Shown: positions 1-8,438, numbered from the stretch's first letter. The stretch: DNA of 39,400 nucleotides from Bacillota bacterium (GCA_023395515.1 JAEWZB010000110.1:1-39400); one strand, 5' to 3'. Numbers and translations: made by a program. Notes: generated by a model from the sequence alone, not told the origin.

Positions 1-110
1 TTTATATGTATGTAAACCTTTTAATTAGCATATAATAGTAGGTAAGCTATTTAGTATTTGCTTTAATTAATAAACTGGGTCTTTTGTTGCTTAAAAAACT
101 TATTTATTGC

Positions 111-139
111 TTGAAATGGCATTTCAAAAGATGTATAAT
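111..139 (+). promoter_or_regulatory. sigma-A-type promoter of the tRNA Gly-Arg-His genes
   Basis: TTGAAA at 111-116 and TATAAT at 134-139 are separated by 17 bases, which is a near-consensus vegetative promoter. The expected transcription start is about position 146, just before tRNA-Gly. The spacer holds a small inverted repeat (GAAAT/ATTTC). Confidence 0.8.
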
Positions 140-150
140 ACTCTTTGCGG

Positions 151-224
151 GCGGGTGTAGCTCAGTGGTAGAGCCCCAGCCTTCCAAGCTGGTTGCGAGG
201 GTTCGATTCCCTTCACCCGCTCCA
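151..224 (+). tRNA. tRNA-Gly (anticodon TCC)
   Basis: The cloverleaf is complete. The acceptor stem GCGGGTG pairs with CACCCGC, the anticodon loop is CTTCCAA with anticodon TCC, the T loop contains GTTCGAT and CCA is encoded at 222-224. It is the first gene of the cluster and lies directly behind a strong promoter. Confidence 0.97.
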
Positions 225-231
225 TTTTTAT

Positions 232-308
<77 letters not shown>

Positions 309-336
309 CTTATGATAAGTAAATACGACCTGATGT

Positions 337-414
337 GGTGGGTGTAGCTCAGTCGGCAAGAGCACCAGATTGTGGCTCTGGGGGTCGTGGGTTCAAGTCC
401 CATCATCCACCCCA
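337..414 (+). tRNA. tRNA-His (anticodon GTG)
   Basis: Acceptor GTGGGTG (338-344) pairs with CATCCAC. The extra G at 337 faces the C73 discriminator at 411, the hallmark of tRNA-His. The anticodon loop TTGTGGC gives GTG, and CCA is encoded at 412-414. Confidence 0.96.
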
Positions 415-431
415 AAAAAATAAATTTACCC

Positions 432-461
432 TTGACATTCACCTAGGTAGCCTAGTATACT
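432..461 (+). promoter_or_regulatory. second sigma-A-type promoter for tRNA-Gln and tRNA-Lys
   Basis: A consensus TTGACA (432-437) and TATACT (456-461) are separated by 18 bases, placing the transcription start just before tRNA-Gln at 471. The Gln-Lys pair can therefore be transcribed independently of the upstream tRNAs. Confidence 0.75.
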
Positions 462-470
462 CTATACCGT

Positions 471-545
471 TGGGGTGTAGCCAAGCGGTAAGGCAACGGA
501 CTTTGACTCCGTCATTCGTAGGTTCAAATCCTGCCACCCCAGCCA
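471..545 (+). tRNA. tRNA-Gln (anticodon TTG)
   Basis: Acceptor TGGGGTG pairs with CACCCCA, the discriminator is G and CCA is encoded at 543-545. The anticodon loop CTTTGAC gives TTG. A dedicated promoter ends about 10 bases upstream. Confidence 0.96.
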
Positions 546-554
546 ATTTAATAG

Positions 555-630
555 GGGCCATTAGCTCAGTTGGTAGAGCACCTGACTTTTAATCAGGGCG
601 TCCCGCGTTCGAGTCGCGGATGGCTCACCA
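555..630 (+). tRNA. tRNA-Lys (anticodon TTT), integration target
   Basis: Acceptor GGGCCAT pairs with ATGGCTC with one G-U, the anticodon loop CTTTTAA gives TTT, and CCA is encoded at 628-630. The gene is intact, but its 3' half (583-630) is duplicated at 10631-10678. The present 3' half is therefore the copy supplied by an integrated element, which restored the gene on insertion. Confidence 0.97.
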
Positions 631-632
631 TT
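583..632 (+). repeat. attL-side 50-bp direct repeat (3' half of tRNA-Lys)
   Basis: This 50-bp sequence runs from the anticodon stem through CCA and two further T residues, and recurs without mismatch at 10631-10680. A tRNA 3'-end duplication with a tyrosine integrase just inside the far copy is the classic signature of attL and attR. After three mismatching bases the likeness resumes for 13 more bases (636-648 against 10684-10696). Confidence 0.93.
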
Positions 633-644
633 CAAAATCAAGTA

Positions 645-669
645 ACCGTGCAGTATAGCACGGTTTTTT
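645..669 (+). terminator. intrinsic terminator after tRNA-Lys, carried by the element
   Basis: CCGTGC (646-651) pairs with GCACGG (658-663) across a 6-base loop, followed by TTTTTT. It lies inside the element beyond attL and resembles, without matching, the terminator at 10692-10719 beyond attR. The element therefore supplied both the tRNA end and a substitute terminator. Confidence 0.85.
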
Positions 670-740
670 GTTGCGTTTTTGTTTAAAATCAAGCGAATTA
701 ATACATTTTAACCCCTTTTATCACCCTTTATTTAAAATCA

Positions 741-760
741 GGGGGTCAGTTAGGGGGTCA
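741..760 (+). repeat. paired GGGGGTCA repeats near attL
   Basis: GGGGGTCA occurs at 741-748 and 753-760. The same pair, in the same orientation, lies just inside attR at 10550-10557 and 10561-10568. Paired repeats near both ends of a tyrosine-integrase element are candidate arm-type binding sites. The attR pair is also coding sequence for the integrase C-terminus. Confidence 0.45.
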
Positions 761-899
761 AAATTTAACCTCAAAGACACTCTTTGAAATATTATTTGCA
801 CTTTTTTTGCACTCCCGTTACTCAAGAAAAAAGACCGGAGATTCACTCCCCAGTCATTTATATTTTTAACCTTATTCTCTTTTGCTACGGATGCCAACT

Positions 900-1103
900 T
901 TAGCACCTATGATTTTGCAAGGGCTCGTTGCGAAATTCAGGGAATTCGTATATTAAATCCCCTTGGACTTGCTCCGCATCATGGATTTTAAAAATACGAG
1001 ATATACCTGCGGTTTCCTCTACAGTACTTTTTTGCTTAAGGGCATATTCGAGGGTTTTCATAAGTGTATCAGTACTTATCATCTGAACAAGCGACCTCTT
1101 CAC
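900..1103 (-). CDS. small hypothetical protein, coupled to the GAF protein
   Basis: This is a 67-residue protein of unknown function. The start is GTG at 1103, with a strong AGGAGGGAG Shine-Dalgarno site ending five bases before it, inside the end of the upstream GAF-protein gene. The two frames overlap by 35 bases, which suggests translational coupling. The sequence is soluble, starts basic and has a central helix-prone stretch; no signal peptide, membrane segment or recognisable domain is visible. It could be a partner or regulator of the GAF protein. That it is a gene rests on the ribosome binding site and the coupling, not on homology. Confidence 0.55.
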   Translation of the reverse strand: MKRSLVQMISTDTLMKTLEYALKQKSTVEETAGISRIFKIHDAEQVQGDLIYEFPEFRNEPLQNHRC

Positions 1104-1899
1104 TATACTCCCTCCTTCCTGCTATCAATATAGTATACGCCATAGTTGCTAACTCTGTATATGTCTCAATTAATTTAATATCTTCTTTAGTGAATGCATC
1201 TTCTTCTTTAGCATCTACGGTAAGCACTCCCCATATCACTTTTCCGAAAACCAAAGGTGCACATACCAAACTTTTGATATCATCATTTGAATTTGGTGTT
1301 CTATAAAAGTTCTCATCCGTTAATGGATTTGATACCCTTAATTTGCCGGTTTTGAAACATCTTCCCGCACTGGATGTTTCAATCGGCAACGTTTTATCAT
1401 AAAGTTCAATTTCGGAAAAAGCCGAACTAGCTGCAACTGCAACTAATTGATGAGAATTAAATGGGCCCCAGATAGCACATCTATGAATCTCTCCCGGATT
1501 TGATTTTAAATCGCTAGTCAGTCTTTCAGAGATAGAATTAAAAAATCTATCTATTTTTTGTGATAACATATCATCAAATCTACCAAAAGATAATAGTATA
1601 TTTTCTAGTTCGGCACATGTAATTTTTAATCCCGAAAGTTGGGAACTTGCTTGATTTATTCTTTGAGTCAAATCGTCTTTTTCCTTAGATAATTCAGTAT
1701 ATGCTCGTTGCTGATCAATTAGTTCTTGTATCGCCTTTTGACCCATTAAGTTATTCTTGAGTACCGTATAAGCCTTAAATATCCAGAGAACTATTACCGC
1801 TCCAATTGCTAATACAATTATATTAGCAACAACTGGGTGACTCTTTTCAACTAATGCAACTAATACTTCAGCTATTTCCCCCACTCCCCTTTTACACAC
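1069..1899 (-). CDS. membrane-anchored coiled-coil GAF-domain protein
   Basis: The 276-residue protein has one membrane segment near residues 22-46, then a coiled-coil stretch of about 55-95 rich in Glu, Lys and Gln, then a GAF-like domain of about 110-265. That domain includes the typical SLVCAPLVFGKVIWGVLTVD core. GAF domains bind small ligands or act as dimeric sensory modules. There is no output domain (no kinase, GGDEF or HTH), so it may signal by contact, perhaps with the 67-residue product encoded in overlap. The start is uncertain: GTG at 1899 is the longest form, but GGGGAG lies inside the frame, so an internal start is possible. It is cargo of the integrated element. Function beyond sensing is not inferable. 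Confidence 0.75.
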   Translation of the reverse strand: MCKRGVGEIAEVLVALVEKSHPVVANIIVLAIGAVIVLWIFKAYTVLKNNLMGQKAIQELIDQQRAYTELSKEKDDLTQRINQASSQLSGLKITCAELENILLSFGRFDDMLSQKIDRFFNSISERLTSDLKSNPGEIHRCAIWGPFNSHQLVAVAASSAFSEIELYDKTLPIETSSAGRCFKTGKLRVSNPLTDENFYRTPNSNDDIKSLVCAPLVFGKVIWGVLTVDAKEEDAFTKEDIKLIETYTELATMAYTILIAGRREYSEEVACSDDKY

Positions 1900-2253
1900 T
1901 CAGGTTATATGACTTTGCAAAAGGGGTTTCCACAATAAATTATATATTCCTGCTTTTCGACAAAAATATGTAAGTTTACGTAAAACAGTCTATATTTTTT
2001 TAATAACAATTTGCCTTGCAGGAATAATTTTCTTGTTTACAGCATATCATATTATTGCTCATTTTGGACAGTCCCTCCCTTCATGTATACCTGCGAATCA
2101 TTTTCTTATTGGTGCTGACACCATTAAAAATTACGCTTAATTAATAAAAATAAGGTCGTAGTGATTAACTCCTCCCAACTTTATCCTTCACCTTTCCCTT
2201 CCTTATTATATGAATTGGCTTTTTTTAAGAAGAGTATGCCAGAAAACACAAAA
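1900..2253. other. intergenic region, no gene seen
   Basis: This AT-rich stretch lies between two minus-strand units. It holds a small hairpin (TGGTG 2110-2114 with CACCA 2119-2123). No reading frame with a convincing ribosome binding site was found. It presumably carries the promoter of the GAF-protein gene, but I cannot point to clear hexamers. Confidence 0.4.
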
Positions 2254-2273
2254 AGCCGGGGGCTCCCCCGGCT
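2245..2273 (-). terminator. intrinsic terminator of the decayed phage gene
   Basis: AGCCGGGGG (2254-2262) and CCCCCGGCT (2265-2273) form a perfect GC-rich stem. On the minus strand it is followed by TTTTTGTGTTTT. It overlaps the last stop codon (2272-2274) of the polyvalent-protein remnant. Confidence 0.85.
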
Positions 2274-5200
2274 ATATTCCCCACCCAGTCTTTTTCCTCT
2301 GCTTCTCTATCTCTTGTATAGTCGGAACTTCAATACCCAATACTTCTTCAAGTTTGCGCCTATGATCCATTAACTGCCGCTCCCTTTCCAGCATATTTAG
2401 TATCTTTTGTCTTTCAGGATTAATGCCCCGAATTAGAGAACCCTCGTAATATCTATTAGAGCCGACCTTTCCGGGTTGGGTGGAACTAAAGATTCTTCCT
2501 TAACAGTAGGAGTTATATCCTCCGCTATACTGGCAATATTACGGGGAATGCTCCCTAATTGATTTAAAAAGTAAGCTGTCTTAGCTGGTAGTTCAAACCC
2601 AGCATAATTAGCTGTCGCCCCCTCGTATTCCTCAATAGGCTGGCGCGTGAAAAATTGTTTATCCATAGCTATTTCAATAGGTGCTTTTGCCATAGGAGAT
2701 AACATTCCGGCAAAGCTACGCAGTGTATCGCCGCCTCCGAATATACTTAGATTAGATATAGGTAAATTAGGAGACAAATAATACTGCGTACCGTTAGGAG
2801 CCACATAAAGCGGAATAGCAATTTCATTACCATCCATTCCGGCATCTCTTCATCCTTTATACCAGAAGTATTTTGCATATTTTGCACCAGCTTATTTATT
2901 GCTCCTGGTTTTCCCGGCTGCTCGAATAATGGTTGCATCTGTAGGGGCAAGTTTTTACGGGTCCAGGTATAGAACGGGACAAACATTTTAATCTTCTGTT
3001 CAGTTTTAGTAAGATCGGAATAGTCAAATAAATATTTCCTAACCGATTCGGCTGCCTGTTCCGGCGTTGCCCCTTTTGCCAACTTGTCTATGAAATGGGC
3101 TAACTTCGCATTAGTTTCAATCTTATCGCCTATACCCCTGCTACCCTTAGTAATGGCAAAATCCTGACTAAAAGGGTTTACACTCCATCTATCAGTGCCA
3201 AAGGCTTCCTCTGCCTGCCGGGTAAGCGATTTAACTGTCTCCCCGTGGAATTGTCCAAAACCTTCTAAACCTTGTTTTCTAAACTCCTTAAGTAGTTCCT
3301 GACTAGTCCATTCCGTTTCATGTAATTTAAACTTGCCGGGCACTCCCCGCTCTATTCCTGCAGCCATAGCATAAAGATTTGGATTTACTACACCGGCCAA
3401 GAAATTATTATAGAAATTGCCCATAGCATTACGCAGATGAAACGGGACTGATGCGGTTACCCATCCCTTCCATATATTTTGTACTGAGTTCCACATAGTT
3501 GCAGCATTCTTCATGCCTGCATCAGAATTAAAAACAGAATTAAACCTATCCAGATGCCTTGCTACTTCCGGGTGTACCGCCTTACCCCTCAACTGTTGGA
3601 CTCCGGGAATTTCCACCCAGTCACTGGGTACTATTCTTTTACCGGCTTTATCGTAGGCATCTTTAACAACAAAATCTCCTGCACCGGCTATCTTATTAAA
3701 CATGGCATTAGAGGCCCGTTTATAAACGCCTTCCATTTCCCGCACTGCGTTAATATCTGGGCATCATACACAGGCGTCAAATTTACCCCTTCGGCTGTAG
3801 CTGCCCATTCTTCAAAATCTTTATAAGTATCGAACTTGCGCTCCTTCTGAAAACTAGCCTTAGTATTAGGTTTCATTATCCCGGTGTACTTTTTCCATAG
3901 AGCCTGAGCACTAGTATTTTCCTTATATAAGTGTTTAATATAATTATCCCTAACAGAAAATTCTACTCCGGCCGCAATATCCTTAGCAGCCGTTTCATCC
4001 GTAAGCCTACGGGCTATCTCTGCCGCTTTTATTCCCTCTGTGGTCATGTTGTCCATTTTAAAAGCGGTCTGCGCGGTCTGCTTCGCTGCTACCTCTCCCG
4101 GTGCTTGCACCTTACCTGCTTTAATATCAGTCAAATAACTCCGGTACTCATCTGCCAAACGGTTACGCATAGTCTCTACTTCCTTTAAATAAGGAGTTAT
4201 AGACATATCGTCCCCTGCCTGCTGCCTGAAAGTATTAATTATCTTATCTAATACATCTAGCATAGGCTTAATAAGTTCAGGAGCTTGCTGACGCACCCTG
4301 GGCCAGGGGCTAGGCTCTAACATACTTTCTGCCAAGGCATCAGCAGTTAATTCCCTTTGGTATATCTTTAGCCGCATAGCCCATCTTTGCATAATGGGCA
4401 CTAAGCCCGGCATTATCAGCCACATGCTCCCGTATAATCTGGCTTAACCGCGCAAAAGCTTCTGGGTTAGCACTTTCAATATTATGTACCAGTTCATGCC
4501 CAGCTATATAAAGCATAGGCTGCTTACTGTTGGCATTTAGGTATACCCTGCGTCCGTCTGAAAAGCCGTGAATCCCCCCAAAGCCCTTACCTGTGTATGG
4601 AATAACTTCACTACCGCTAAGCGCTTTAGTCATCAGGTTAGCCGCAGTAAATTCCGGTTTATTAAGCGCATCAGGAGCGTGTTTAATGCTACCTTTCCCC
4701 AGTCCATAGTTAATTGCCTGAATTTCCAAAGGCTCTATTCCTCGCTTAAAATTCCCACCTTGTCCGTCGTTGCCTTTAATAATATCAGATGTTAAACTAG
4801 AGGCGGAAGGACTCAGGCCCGGCTCGATTTCGGACGTATACTGCGGGACGTTTTTCGTCACAAGGTTCCGGGAAGGCTCCTTCCACATTGTTTTTCCCAG
4901 CAGAGTTTTTTTGCCTTGGTGAACCACCTCTACGTAAAAAATATTGCCATTAACACGCTTTTCATAGATTACTGATTTTCTACCCGCCGAAGAAACGGAA
5001 CCCGGCCTAATAGCGTCATAGTCTGAAATTATTTCCGGTATCTTTTTCAAATCTTCCGGCGTTATTGCTACTTGCCCCCTTGTTGCTTCAATACTATCAT
5101 CACTGTGCCGCTTTATGGCATGGGCAAGATCATAATTACTTATTTCATGTACAAAGTCCGAAACATCTCTACCTAAAATATTCTTTAATACAATTGCTTC

Positions 5201-6154
5201 TTCTGCCTCGACTGGGCGAATGGGCAATCTCTCGAATTTAGTCCGTGGAGAAGTTAATGCCTTATCTACAAATCATTAATTGCATTCTGGTCGGCAAACT
5301 CTTTCGGCCCACGCTTAAGATTAACCGTAATATTTTTATGTAACTGTGGAGATTCAATAAGCCTAGTAGCCTCTTCCGCCGCTTTTGGACTGACACCTGC
5401 CATGCCTGTTTAATCTCATCCATAGCTATTTGCTGTTGCCCCTTAATGCGTTGGGGTAATAAGTAATATCATCAACCACACCCTGGATGGCACCTAATTC
5501 CTCCGGTGACATCTTCCCCTTACCCATAACATGTCTTGTATTGAATATAGGGGCAAAGGTATCAGTTACACCTTGCCGCAGTGGCTCTGTAGCACGTCCT
5601 AAAGAGCTATCACCTAACTTTTGCCCCGCTGCGGTTAAGTCAATTAACTCCTGCCCCATGAATTTAAGGTGCTTATTAGCCCCTTCCTTAGCAACTGCCT
5701 TACCACCTTCCTTTAAGGCCGTTTTAGCTGCCGCCCCGGTTCCTACTGTTAAATAAGTTAGTGGATCAAGCAATACGTCTCCAACAAAACCTAATCCGCC
5801 CCGAACATATTTATTCATGTTAGGGTCAAGAAGATCAGATACATAAGCATGTTCACGCTTATTAAGGTTAAGCGTTCCCCCTTCTTTGAATCCTTGCCAT
5901 GCACTATTTTCGCCCGTCTTGCTGTCTTGGATAGCATTCACAATAGCATTGCGTGGGGTATCTATGACATCTAGGGCTTTTAGCAGCCAGCTTTTATTAT
6001 CTTTTGGGGGCGGTATATCTGCCCCTATTGCATTGAAACGTGTCTCATAGTTGTTTATGCGGCCCTGGAGGGTATCGGCGTAGCTTCTGTTTTTATTGCT
6101 CCAATAGCTTTCATTTCTATTGCTCCAATAGGATTTATTTTCATCCCAAGCCAT
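2272..6154 (-). pseudogene. decayed phage polyvalent protein (PBECR-type nuclease plus zincin), frameshifted
   Basis: The conceptual product, about 1,290 residues, is broken by at least six frame changes, near 5455, 5400, 5265, 4355, 3750, 2832 and 2445. Pieces in order: an N-terminal part with a Trp-Ser-Asn repeat (6154-5430); a segment whose His, Arg-His and Tyr pattern fits the phage Barnase-EndoU-ColicinE5/D-RelE (PBECR) nuclease fold (about 5200-4880); a zincin motif HELVH (about 4480-4500) as in polyvalent-protein metallopeptidases; a helical region (4360-3755); a phage segment with FVPFYTWTRKNLPLQ resembling an LPD38-like domain (3745-2835); and a charged helical tail ending at 2272. 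The start has a good AGGAAG site. Such proteins are thought to be injected with phage or conjugative DNA. Domain names are from memory of the families and unverified. Confidence 0.75.
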
Positions 6155-6175
6155 AACACCACTTCCTTTCTCATG

Positions 6176-6198
6176 AAAAAAAGCACCCCTGCGGGTGC
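6176..6198 (-). terminator. intrinsic terminator, probable 3' end of the toxin mRNA
   Basis: GCACCC (6183-6188) pairs with GGGTGC (6193-6198) over a 4-base loop, and on the minus strand seven T residues follow (6182-6176). It lies 22 bases before the start of the decayed polyvalent gene. It would end a minus-strand transcript from the small toxin gene of about 270 nt. Confidence 0.75.
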
Positions 6199-6202
6199 CT
6201 TG

Positions 6203-6231
6203 TTGACGTATATTTTTTCGTATGTTAACAT
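6203..6231 (+). promoter_or_regulatory. possible promoter of an antisense (antitoxin) RNA
   Basis: TTGACG (6203-6208) and TAACAT (6226-6231) are separated by 17 bases. The first is close to consensus and the second weak. A transcript from here would run against the 3' untranslated part of the toxin mRNA. Confidence 0.35.
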
Positions 6232-6237
6232 AAAATC

Positions 6238-6320
6238 ATAAAAGGAGTTGCCGCTTTTGGAACGGCGGTAGGTCCTAAACGTGTTGTACCGCCTTACAAA
6301 ATAAGGCGGTTAGTTATTTT
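6238..6320 (+). ncRNA. candidate antisense antitoxin RNA
   Basis: A plus-strand RNA from about 6238 would end at the stem ACCGCCTTA (6288-6296) with TAAGGCGGT (6302-6310), followed by TTAGTTATTTT. It would be fully complementary to the 3' part of the toxin mRNA, an arrangement like that of RatA with TxpA in Bacillus. Its first 35 bases also mimic the mRNA leader (see findings). Inferred from layout; no homology was tested. Confidence 0.35.
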
Positions 6321-6394
6321 CTGTACCAAATGCACAGAGAGACAACTCCTATGATTACTAAGCAGAATTGAAATAATTCGCCATATGTAATCAT
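6314..6394 (-). CDS. 26-residue membrane peptide, holin-like type I toxin family
   Basis: The peptide starts MITYGELFQFCLVIIGVVSL and ends in a short basic tail (WYRK). It has one hydrophobic helix after a short polar N-terminus, which matches the putative holin-like toxin (Hol_Tox) family of Firmicutes type I toxins as I remember it. The ATG at 6394 is preceded by GGGAGGTGATGCC, a strong ribosome binding site. A minus-strand promoter candidate lies at 6453-6480 and a terminator at 6176-6198. Complementary segments flank the gene, as in toxin mRNAs kept untranslated by 5'-3' pairing. It probably acts at the cytoplasmic membrane. Confidence 0.7.
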   Translation of the reverse strand: MITYGELFQFCLVIIGVVSLCIWYRK

Positions 6395-6452
6395 GGCATC
6401 ACCTCCCCTCTTAAGGGATGGTGAACCTAACCGCCAAGCGACAACTCTAAAT

Positions 6453-6480
6453 ATTATATTACTACAAACGTGGTAGTAAA
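6453..6480 (-). promoter_or_regulatory. toxin promoter with overlapping dyad
   Basis: Read on the minus strand, TTTACT (6480-6475) and TATAAT (6458-6453) are 16 bases apart. The dyad TTACTAC (6459-6465) / GTAGTAA (6473-6479) covers the -35 region and spacer, as an operator would. No repressor gene is recognised in the window. Confidence 0.45.
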
Positions 6481-6555
6481 TGAGAAAATAGTTAGCAAAT
6501 CTCTAGCCTTACAATATACTTTCTTGTAAAATGTTGTAAAAGGAGGCGAATCCAT

Positions 6556-6795
6556 ATGGACAGAAAAATAATACTGGCCATTGGTGCTATCGCCGTAATC
6601 GTTTCTTTAACGATGCCTGTTTATATAGAAAAACAAACCCTCATTGACACTATTCAAACCGAAGGTTCTTATTGGGGGTCCAGGGGAGGCCCCAGCGTAA
6701 AACCCGTGTATGCAACTACAACAGAAATTGATTATTACAAAACCGGAGCAAGAACCTTTTCTATAGCATTAGGCACGCTCGTTCTTTTTACATAA
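6556..6795 (+). CDS. small membrane protein of unknown function
   Basis: The 79-residue protein has a hydrophobic N-terminal segment (about 5-23), a polar middle with a Gly-rich stretch (SYWGSRGG), and a second hydrophobic stretch at its very C-terminus that ends abruptly (LGTLVLFT). An AAAGGAGG site lies nine bases before ATG. The abrupt end suggests a truncated two-helix protein or a very short tail. It belongs to the integrated element and reads divergently from the toxin gene. No family was recognised. Confidence 0.6.
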   Translation: MDRKIILAIGAIAVIVSLTMPVYIEKQTLIDTIQTEGSYWGSRGGPSVKPVYATTTEIDYYKTGARTFSIALGTLVLFT

Positions 6796-6941
6796 TACCT
6801 CCAAAGAAAAAAGATGAATAGGAAAGGCATACGCACATCGAAACGCTACAGCACAAATACATCATATGATCTGCGAGCACTTTTTTAAGCTTTTACGAAA
6901 AACGGCTAGAAATACATATTAAATATTGGGGGGAGTTTATA

Positions 6942-8438
6942 ATGAGAAGGTTTTTACATTTCCTTTGCGCCTGTTTATTAGTAGTATCGTTTATATGCTA
7001 TTCTATTCCAACACAGGCCGCCAATAATGAATGGTCGGCTGGATTTGGTATAGGTTTGCGGTCATACTTAATTAAAGATGGCAAATCTATCCGCACCATA
7101 GAAATGGATGCAGAGCCGTTTATTCAGCACGACAGAGCATATATACCGGTTAGATACCTTGCTAATGTTCTGGGAATTTCTGACAGTGACATTTCTTGGA
7201 TACCACAAGTTCAACAAATACTTCTTGTCAAAGGAACTGAAAAAGTTATCCTTCAAATAAATAGTAATATAATGTATATAAATTCAATTCCTTATGTCAT
7301 TGCAGTTTCGCCGGTAGTGAAAGATGGCAGGGTTTATCTTCCTGCTCGTGATATTGCTGAAGCCTTTGGTTCAACCGTCGAGTGGAGAGAGTCCGAGCAA
7401 GCACTTCTAGTTTCTTATCCTGTTCAAACATCAAGAATACAGACTATAAAATATGGTAATTGCATTTATACCGGCGAACTATTAAACGGTGTTCCTTATG
7501 GAAAAGGTAAAATAGTCTGTAATAATGGTTTGGTAGTAGAAGGATATTTTAAAAATGGTACACCAGACGGAGAAGTAGTCATGACTTTGTCAAAAGAGGG
7601 TTTACATTACAAAGGTGAAGTCAAGGATTACAAATTTCATGGATATGGGGAATCCCAGTCTCCTTCAGGATATTACAAGGGGAGCTACAAGGAATCTGCC
7701 CGTGATGGATACGGAGAGTTTTTTTCATCTAATGGCTTGGAGTATAAAGGGAATTTTAAAGACGACAAATACGAAGGTTATGGGGAACTATCTTTACTTG
7801 ATTTATTTAAGTATCAAGGAAATTTTAAAAACGGTTTATTTGACGGATATGGACAACTGTGGATTTCTACCGGCGACCAATATTGGGGTGATTTTGTAGC
7901 AGGGGCAATACATGGATACGGAACTTGGCTTGACGCTAATGGGGTAAAGTATGTAGGTGAATTTTCAAATAATGGAATGACAGGAAAAGGCACTCTTTTT
8001 GACTCTTCCGGTAGAATAATATCTCAATCCTGGTCTAGCTATTCCGGTAGCCTTCCTACGTACAATCCTTCTTCACTCCCGTCCTACAATGATACTGCCC
8101 AGCGTAATATAACAATACAGGACATTGAGAAGCAACGTGAAAAAGAGCTTAATACTCTCAAAAATGACTTGGCACGCCGAGGGTTATTGGGGCAACCTCC
8201 TGGGCAAGCATTAATTGACGAGCTAAACGAAAAATATGACACCCTGATACAGACCAACTCTTATGGCGGAAGTAGTTATCAACCCAATCCGGGCAACTCT
8301 TCATCATCAACTTACAGCGACGAACAACGCGAAGAACTAGAGAACCTGACTGACGACTTGATTCGGAGAGGCTTTTTTGGGGAATCGGGTGCCCAAATTC
8401 TAAGAGATCAACTAGATGAACTACTAAACCAAAAGTAA
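6942..8438 (+). CDS. exported stalk-domain protein with eight MORN repeats
   Basis: The 498-residue protein has a signal peptide (1-27, ending TQAAN) and a copper-amine-oxidase-N-like stalk domain of about 45-165. That domain has the typical AYIPVRYLANVLG and VYLPARDIAEAFG motifs, found in many Firmicutes surface proteins and not enzymatic. Eight MORN-type units follow at about 175-350, each of the form Y-x-G-x-F/L then G-Y/K-G. A Ser/Pro/Tyr-rich linker comes next, then two copies of a charged unit of about 38 residues (core DLARRGLLGQ and DLIRRGFFGE). GGGGGGAG precedes ATG. It is probably secreted or surface-bound, as a binding scaffold. Carried by the integrated element; its role there is unknown. 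Confidence 0.85.
   Translation: MRRFLHFLCACLLVVSFICYSIPTQAANNEWSAGFGIGLRSYLIKDGKSIRTIEMDAEPFIQHDRAYIPVRYLANVLGISDSDISWIPQVQQILLVKGTEKVILQINSNIMYINSIPYVIAVSPVVKDGRVYLPARDIAEAFGSTVEWRESEQALLVSYPVQTSRIQTIKYGNCIYTGELLNGVPYGKGKIVCNNGLVVEGYFKNGTPDGEVVMTLSKEGLHYKGEVKDYKFHGYGESQSPSGYYKGSYKESARDGYGEFFSSNGLEYKGNFKDDKYEGYGELSLLDLFKYQGNFKNGLFDGYGQLWISTGDQYWGDFVAGAIHGYGTWLDANGVKYVGEFSNNGMTGKGTLFDSSGRIISQSWSSYSGSLPTYNPSSLPSYNDTAQRNITIQDIEKQREKELNTLKNDLARRGLLGQPPGQALIDELNEKYDTLIQTNSYGGSSYQPNPGNSSSSTYSDEQREELENLTDDLIRRGFFGESGAQILRDQLDELLNQK

Noticed and set aside
721..906. 61-codon minus-strand frame inside attL
   Set aside because: There is no convincing ribosome binding site, and much of it reads through the GGGGGTCA repeats; protein character is weak.
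2161..2373. 70-codon plus-strand frame
   Set aside because: It runs antisense to the end of the decayed polyvalent gene and across its terminator, with no ribosome binding site.
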